Source: Brevibacillus sp.
GTDB taxonomy: Bacteria; Bacillota; Bacilli; Brevibacillales; Brevibacillaceae
Reading direction: 5' to 3'
Assembly: GCA_017656235.1 (NCBI GenBank)
Contig: JACDOF010000001.1
Coordinates: forward strand, 744,001 to 808,000
Length of the DNA stretch: 64,000 bases
The notes beneath the pieces are model-generated. The model made no database searches. It worked only from the letters and a program-made list of their open reading frames with translations, and had not been told where the DNA came from. Numbering within the stretch: the stretch's first letter is position 1; every line of letters begins with the position of its first letter. This document shows, piece by piece, positions 60,380-64,000 of the stretch. A program made the position numbers and the translations under genes.

Positions 60380-61117
60380 ATGAAATACCAGTATCTATCG
60401 TCCGCAGAGATCGGGGAGAAAATCAGGGAAAACCCCATCGCCATCCTGCCCATAGGCGCCGTGGAGGCGCACGGGCCCCATCTCCCGCTGGGCACGGACA
60501 ACCTGCTGGCGGAGCGGCTCGCGGAAGAGCTGGCCAGTCGGACCAACGCGCTGCAGCTGCCTACGCTCCCGTATGGACAGGTCTGGAGCCTGAAAAATTT
60601 TCCCGGAAGCATCAACGTCAGGAACGAATCGCTGATCAACCTGTTGGTGGACATCGGGGAAAGCGTGCACCAGCAAGGATTTCGTCTGTTTGTCATGGTC
60701 AACGGCCATTTGGGCAACGCCGTCGCCTTGAAAGAGGCGGCTCGCCAACTGTACCAGCGCTGTCCCGGTTTGAAAGTGCTTTATCTGTTCTACCCAGGGA
60801 CAAAGCAGGTGATGGAAGCGGTGCGGGAGACAAAAGCTGCTCATGCGACGTACTTCCACGCCTGTGAAATCGAAACGTCATACATGCTTTACCTTGCTCC
60901 GGAATACGTGGACATGAGCAGGGCGATTTGTGACATGCCGCAGATTCCGGCGCTTGCCGACGTCACGCCGACCCCGTGGGAGGAGTTTACGAAAACCGCT
61001 GTTCTGGGCGACGCCACGTTGGCCACCAGAGAGAAGGGGGAAGCGATCATCGAAGCGGCACTTGCCGCAATGGTGAAACTGGTGCAGGAAGCAAAAGAGG
61101 GGCTGCCAAAGGAATGA
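60380..61117 (+). CDS. Creatininase-family amidohydrolase
   Basis: 245 residues. The creatininase/FAPy-deformylase signatures are visible: ILPIGAVEAHGPHLPLGTDN with Glu, His and Asp metal ligands, MVNGHLGN, and HACEIETSYML. Members open cyclic amides or act on formamides; some, such as MftE, cleave peptides. In this operon the substrate is unknown. AGGAGGGG lies before ATG 60380, ten bases after the phosphotriesterase stop. Confidence 0.85.
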   Translation: MKYQYLSSAEIGEKIRENPIAILPIGAVEAHGPHLPLGTDNLLAERLAEELASRTNALQLPTLPYGQVWSLKNFPGSINVRNESLINLLVDIGESVHQQGFRLFVMVNGHLGNAVALKEAARQLYQRCPGLKVLYLFYPGTKQVMEAVRETKAAHATYFHACEIETSYMLYLAPEYVDMSRAICDMPQIPALADVTPTPWEEFTKTAVLGDATLATREKGEAIIEAALAAMVKLVQEAKEGLPKE

Positions 61118-61199
61118 GAAGCACTGGCAGGATGTTTTCGCGCTTTCCCGTCGGTTTGGAGACATGGGAAAATCAAGGATTCGAATGGAGGGAACAGCG

Positions 61200-61934
61200 A
61201 TGCTTCATCAGTATTTTGACAAGATCAGAGAGCGGCTGGAACTGGTTGAAAAAAGAGAGGGGGAAAAACTGAAACAGGCGGCCCGGCGGGTTGCGGAGTG
61301 CCTGAGTCAAGGGGGCATTGTCCATCTGTTTGGGTGCGGGCATTCGCATATCCTGACGGAAGAGGTGTTTTACCGGGCGGGAGGATTGGTGCCGATACAC
61401 CCCATCTTACACGAACCGCTGATGCTGCACGAAGGGGCCGTTCGCTCTTCCGAACTGGAGCGAAAGAACGATTACGCCGCACAGTTTATGAACGAACAGG
61501 ACATTCGTACGGGTGACGTCGTTTTCGTCCTGTCCACCTCTGGACGCAATCCCGTGCCAATTGACGCGGCCTTGATCGCCAGGCAAAAGGGGGCCTACGT
61601 GATCGGTGTCACCTCTGTCGAATACGCGCGAAGCCAGCCGTCCCGGCATAAAAGCGGAAAACATCTGCCGGACGTCGTGGACCTGCTCATCGACAACCAC
61701 TCGGTCAAAGGAGACGCCATGCTCACCCACGAAAAGGTGTCCGCTCCCTTTGGCCCCAGCTCGACAGTGGTCGGAGCAGCCATCCTGCACGCCATATTTG
61801 CCGAGGCGATCAGTACCATCGCTGATAATGGAGAAGAACCACCAGTCTTTCAGAGCGGCAACCTGGACGGGGCCGATGAGCATAACCGGCGGTTGATTGA
61901 AAGGTACAGGGAGCGGATTCCGCTGTTATCGTAG
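61200..61934 (+). CDS. SIS-domain protein, UPF0309 family
   Basis: 244 residues. A sugar isomerase (SIS) fold with GGIVHLFGCGHSHILTEEVFYRAGG, HEGAVRSSELERKNDYA, VFVLSTSGRNPVPIDAALIA and NHSVKGDAMLTHEKV, which match the UPF0309 family of Firmicutes. Such domains bind phosphosugars and act as isomerases, lyases or regulators. It fits the end of a PTS-linked sugar pathway. ATG 61200 follows TGGAGGGA; earlier in-frame ATGs at 61164 and 61188 lack good sites. Confidence 0.88.
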   Translation: MLHQYFDKIRERLELVEKREGEKLKQAARRVAECLSQGGIVHLFGCGHSHILTEEVFYRAGGLVPIHPILHEPLMLHEGAVRSSELERKNDYAAQFMNEQDIRTGDVVFVLSTSGRNPVPIDAALIARQKGAYVIGVTSVEYARSQPSRHKSGKHLPDVVDLLIDNHSVKGDAMLTHEKVSAPFGPSSTVVGAAILHAIFAEAISTIADNGEEPPVFQSGNLDGADEHNRRLIERYRERIPLLS

Positions 61935-61945
61935 GTTGAACCAAA

Positions 61946-61979
61946 GGGGGACAAACACTGTCCTCCTGTTATTGTTTTT
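61946..61979 (+). terminator. Probable terminator of the PTS operon
   Basis: GGGGGACA (61946-61953) pairs with TGTCCTCC (61959-61966) with one wobble; TGTTATTGTTTTT follows. Confidence 0.6.
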
Positions 61980-62022
61980 CCGAACAGGGGCCCGTCCGGG
62001 GCATACATTCCGGGCGCCTTTC

Positions 62023-62748
62023 CTAGGAGTGGTCGGGTGCAGCAAGCGGGTTCCACGGGCCCAACTGATGTCCTTTCCATTCGCTGCCGTCTTCCCATTT
62101 TTCCTTTTTCCAGATCGGCACAATTTGTTTTAGCCGTTCAATCGCGTAGCGGCCTGCTTCGAATGATTCATGGCGATGCGGGGCAGCGACAGCGATGACC
62201 ACGGCGATCTCTTCAATCTGCAGATCACCGATGCGGTGATGCATCGCCACTTCCGCTTCCGGCCACCTCTCCTTGACCTCTTCCGCTATTTGTTTCATCT
62301 TGGCAACCGCCATCGGCGCATAGGCCTCGTAGCGAAGAGAGACGGTGCGCTGTCCCTGTGTAAATTCACGGACGGTGCCCACGAATGTAAGAACAGCCCC
62401 GGCGTGGGGATTGGTGACAAGCTTTACCAGCGTGTCTGCTGAAAGCGGTTGGTCGGTAATGCGAAAGCGTTCCGTCTCTTCCTGTAGATGTTCCGGTTGT
62501 TCTTCCCCTCCACTCACCGGCGGCAGAACAGCGACTTCGTCCCCCGGCTCAATCCGTCGTTCCGGTGCGGCGTACTCTTGGTTGACAGCGACAAAGCAGC
62601 TGGTGAGAAGTTCCGCAAGCTGCGGGTGTTCCGTCGCTATCGCGGCCAGCAGTCTCTCCACCGTCGCTCCGTCCGGCAGTGAAACCGTGATTTGACGCTG
62701 TCCGGCCCGTTCGGCAAGGGCTGCAAACAAAATAACGTTTACCTGCAT
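62023..62748 (-). CDS. MoaD-MoaE fusion, molybdopterin synthase (MoaX-like)
   Basis: 241 residues. Residues 1-81 are a MoaD ubiquitin-like domain ending in PPVSGG (Gly80-Gly81). A charged linker (EEQPEHLQEE) leads to a MoaE domain (about 95-235) with FVGTVREF, MHHRIGDLQ, AAPHRHESF and the catalytic PIWKKEKWEDG lysines. Together they convert precursor Z (cPMP) to molybdopterin. MoaD normally needs a free C-terminal Gly-Gly for thiocarboxylate formation, so the fusion must be cut after Gly81, as reported for mycobacterial MoaX, or work differently. ATG 62748 has AAGGTGA upstream. No other moa gene adjoins it. Confidence 0.92.
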   Translation of the reverse strand: MQVNVILFAALAERAGQRQITVSLPDGATVERLLAAIATEHPQLAELLTSCFVAVNQEYAAPERRIEPGDEVAVLPPVSGGEEQPEHLQEETERFRITDQPLSADTLVKLVTNPHAGAVLTFVGTVREFTQGQRTVSLRYEAYAPMAVAKMKQIAEEVKERWPEAEVAMHHRIGDLQIEEIAVVIAVAAPHRHESFEAGRYAIERLKQIVPIWKKEKWEDGSEWKGHQLGPWNPLAAPDHS

Positions 62749-62838
62749 GTCGTCACCTTCTTGCTTCTTGATACGCTTCATTCCTACAGTAGACGATAAC
62801 ACAAAATGAGCCGGGGACAAATAGAAACAGCCGAAACA

Positions 62839-62867
62839 TTGTGCTTTCCAGAATAATTCCTTACTAT
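62839..62867 (+). promoter_or_regulatory. Promoter of ypdA
   Basis: TTGTGC (62839-62844) and TACTAT (62862-62867), with a 17-base spacer, in the interval divergent to moaD-moaE. Confidence 0.55.
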
Positions 62868-62915
62868 GGGGGTGAAAAGGGAAAAAAACCTGGCAGAGAG
62901 GGAGTAGGAGAGCAC

Positions 62916-63941
62916 ATGAAGGAGCAGGTGATTATTATCGGGGCAGGCCCGTGCGGTCTGTCAGCCGCTGTCGAATTAAAAAAGATTGGCGTTGATCCGC
63001 TCTTGATCGAAAAAGGGCCGATTGTACACTCCATATACCGGTATCCTACCTACATGGTTTTTCACAGTACCCCGGAACTGTTGGAGATTGGCGATATCCC
63101 TTTTACCACCCCCAATGAAAAACCGACGAGAAATGAAGCGCTGCACTATTACCGACTGGTTGCAGCCCGTTATCAACTTCGTATACAAAGCTATGAGACG
63201 GTTACTGCTGTCGAGCCGGGTGAGGCCGCTTTTACCCTGCGGACAGTGGACCGATTCGGGGCGGTGCACAACTACCACAGTCGGTTTGTCGTTGTCGCAA
63301 CCGGATATTTTGACCATCCCAATCGCCTGGGAGTACCCGGTGAAGATTTGCCCAAAGTCATGTCCTACTACAAAGAGGCCCATCCTTATACGGGGATGAA
63401 AGTGGCGATCGTCGGCGGCAACAACTCCGCAGTTGATGCCGCACTTGACCTGGAGCGGGCCGGAGCAGACGTGACGGTACTCTGCCGCAGGGCGGAACTG
63501 TCGCCAAAGGTGAAGGCATGGACCCGCCCGATCTTTGAAAGCATGGTGCAAAAAGGGAGGATACGCGTGCTCTACAACGCGCGGGTAACGGCAATCCATG
63601 AGCGCACGATCAAGGTAAATCACGCCGGAGAGTCCCTTGAATTGGAAAACGACTTTCTGTTTTCGTTGATTGGCTACCGGCCGGACAGAACCCTGCTTGC
63701 TTCGATTGGGGCAGAAATCGATCAAGAGAGCGGCGTTCCACGTTTTGATTCCGAAACAATGGAAACCAACGTTCCAAATCTCTACATTGCCGGTGTGATT
63801 GCGGCCGGAAATGAAGCCAACGCCATCTTCATCGAGAACGGGCGATTCCACGGAAGGTTGATTGCACAGTCCATTGCCGCCAGGATGAAGCAGCAGTCCG
63901 CCAAGGCAGACCAGGTTGATTCAGAAATCGACAAATGGTGA
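62916..63941 (+). CDS. ypdA: Bacillithiol disulfide reductase YpdA (Bdr)
   Basis: 341 residues, FAD/NADPH flavoprotein. FAD motif VIIIGAGPCGLSAAVELKKIG with the conserved Cys of the PCG turn, FHSTPELLEIGD, NADPH motif VAIVGGNNSAVDAALDLERAGA, and the C-terminal LYIAGVIAAGNEANAIFIENGR. It reduces bacillithiol disulfide to bacillithiol, the low-molecular-weight thiol of Bacillales, which supports the host assignment. ATG 62916 follows GGAGTAGGAG; the preceding in-frame codons lack a ribosome site. Confidence 0.93.
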   Translation: MKEQVIIIGAGPCGLSAAVELKKIGVDPLLIEKGPIVHSIYRYPTYMVFHSTPELLEIGDIPFTTPNEKPTRNEALHYYRLVAARYQLRIQSYETVTAVEPGEAAFTLRTVDRFGAVHNYHSRFVVVATGYFDHPNRLGVPGEDLPKVMSYYKEAHPYTGMKVAIVGGNNSAVDAALDLERAGADVTVLCRRAELSPKVKAWTRPIFESMVQKGRIRVLYNARVTAIHERTIKVNHAGESLELENDFLFSLIGYRPDRTLLASIGAEIDQESGVPRFDSETMETNVPNLYIAGVIAAGNEANAIFIENGRFHGRLIAQSIAARMKQQSAKADQVDSEIDKW

Positions 63942-63989
63942 CGTGGGACTGCCCAGCAGGAACCATTTGTCAAGGAGGGAGCAGCAGAA

Positions 63990-64000
63990 GTGTTCGTCGT
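63990..64000 (+). CDS. Possible start of a further gene, cut by the window edge
   Basis: AGGAGGGAGC (63974-63983) lies seven bases before a GTG at 63990; only four codons or less are visible. The ribosome site is convincing, but the product cannot be told. Confidence 0.35.

Noticed and set aside
1-64000. CRISPR arrays, rRNA, tRNA, prophage or transposase genes
   Set aside because: No regularly spaced direct repeats, no rRNA or tRNA-like sequence and no transposase, integrase or phage protein were recognised anywhere in the window.

Overview
The window is chromosomal DNA from a Bacillales-type Firmicute. Three points support this: strong AGGAGG-type ribosome binding sites, a YpdA-type bacillithiol disulfide reductase, and a pyridoxine kinase that reads like the Bacillus subtilis protein. 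By eye the base composition is moderately GC-rich, which fits Brevibacillus-like lineages. That genus is an inference. No rRNA, tRNA, CRISPR array, prophage or insertion sequence was recognised. Genes lie in tight operons with many ATGA or GTGA overlaps, mostly on the + strand.

Layout. 1-4.85 kb: the end of a transporter, then a ba3-type cytochrome c oxidase (subunits IIa, II, I) and a NarL-type two-component system whose PAS domain carries five cysteines; two tandem palindromes lie at the oxidase promoter. 5.0-6.65 kb: an AT-richer island with an HTH-TPR regulator followed by a 49-codon secreted peptide gene, which looks like an RRNPP-type quorum-sensing pair. 6.8-9.05 kb: an acyl-CoA synthetase and a small zinc-ribbon protein. 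9.15-21.95 kb: an IclR-headed operon for peptide import (Opp/Dpp ABC transporter), a large M14 metallopeptidase, pyroglutamyl peptidase and 5-oxoprolinase PxpBAC, a route from pyroglutamyl peptides to glutamate. 22.0-32.6 kb: a SARP/MalT-like regulator with a CoA ligase, a FabH-like thiolase-fold enzyme, two GWSMG-box hydrolases, a reductase and a secreted lipase; this may be a polyester or hydroxyacid-ester utilisation locus. Two of its promoter regions share sequence elements.

32.6-42.5 kb: stand-alone trpB; a CitA/CitB-like two-component system with a TctCBA tripartite tricarboxylate transporter; pdxK; and a divergent HxlR/MFS pair. 42.7-53.6 kb: the most striking part, a 12-gene biosynthetic operon with ketoreductase, ACP, catalytic ketosynthase (KS-alpha), chain-length factor (KS-beta with Gln replacing the nucleophile), FabZ-like dehydratase, a second SDR, three FAD enzymes (geranylgeranyl-reductase-like, CrtI-like, monooxygenase-like), a methyltransferase and two small proteins. 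The KR+DH+KS/CLF+ACP set is the hallmark of highly reducing type II polyketide synthases that make polyenes. No product can be named from sequence.

53.7-64 kb: moaA behind a structured leader RNA; a PRD/PTS regulator with a complete ascorbate-type PTS (EIIA, EIIB, EIIC) followed by phosphotriesterase-like, creatininase-like and SIS-domain enzymes, probably a sugar-acid or lactone pathway; a MoaD-MoaE fusion on the - strand; ypdA; and the first bases of a further gene at the edge.
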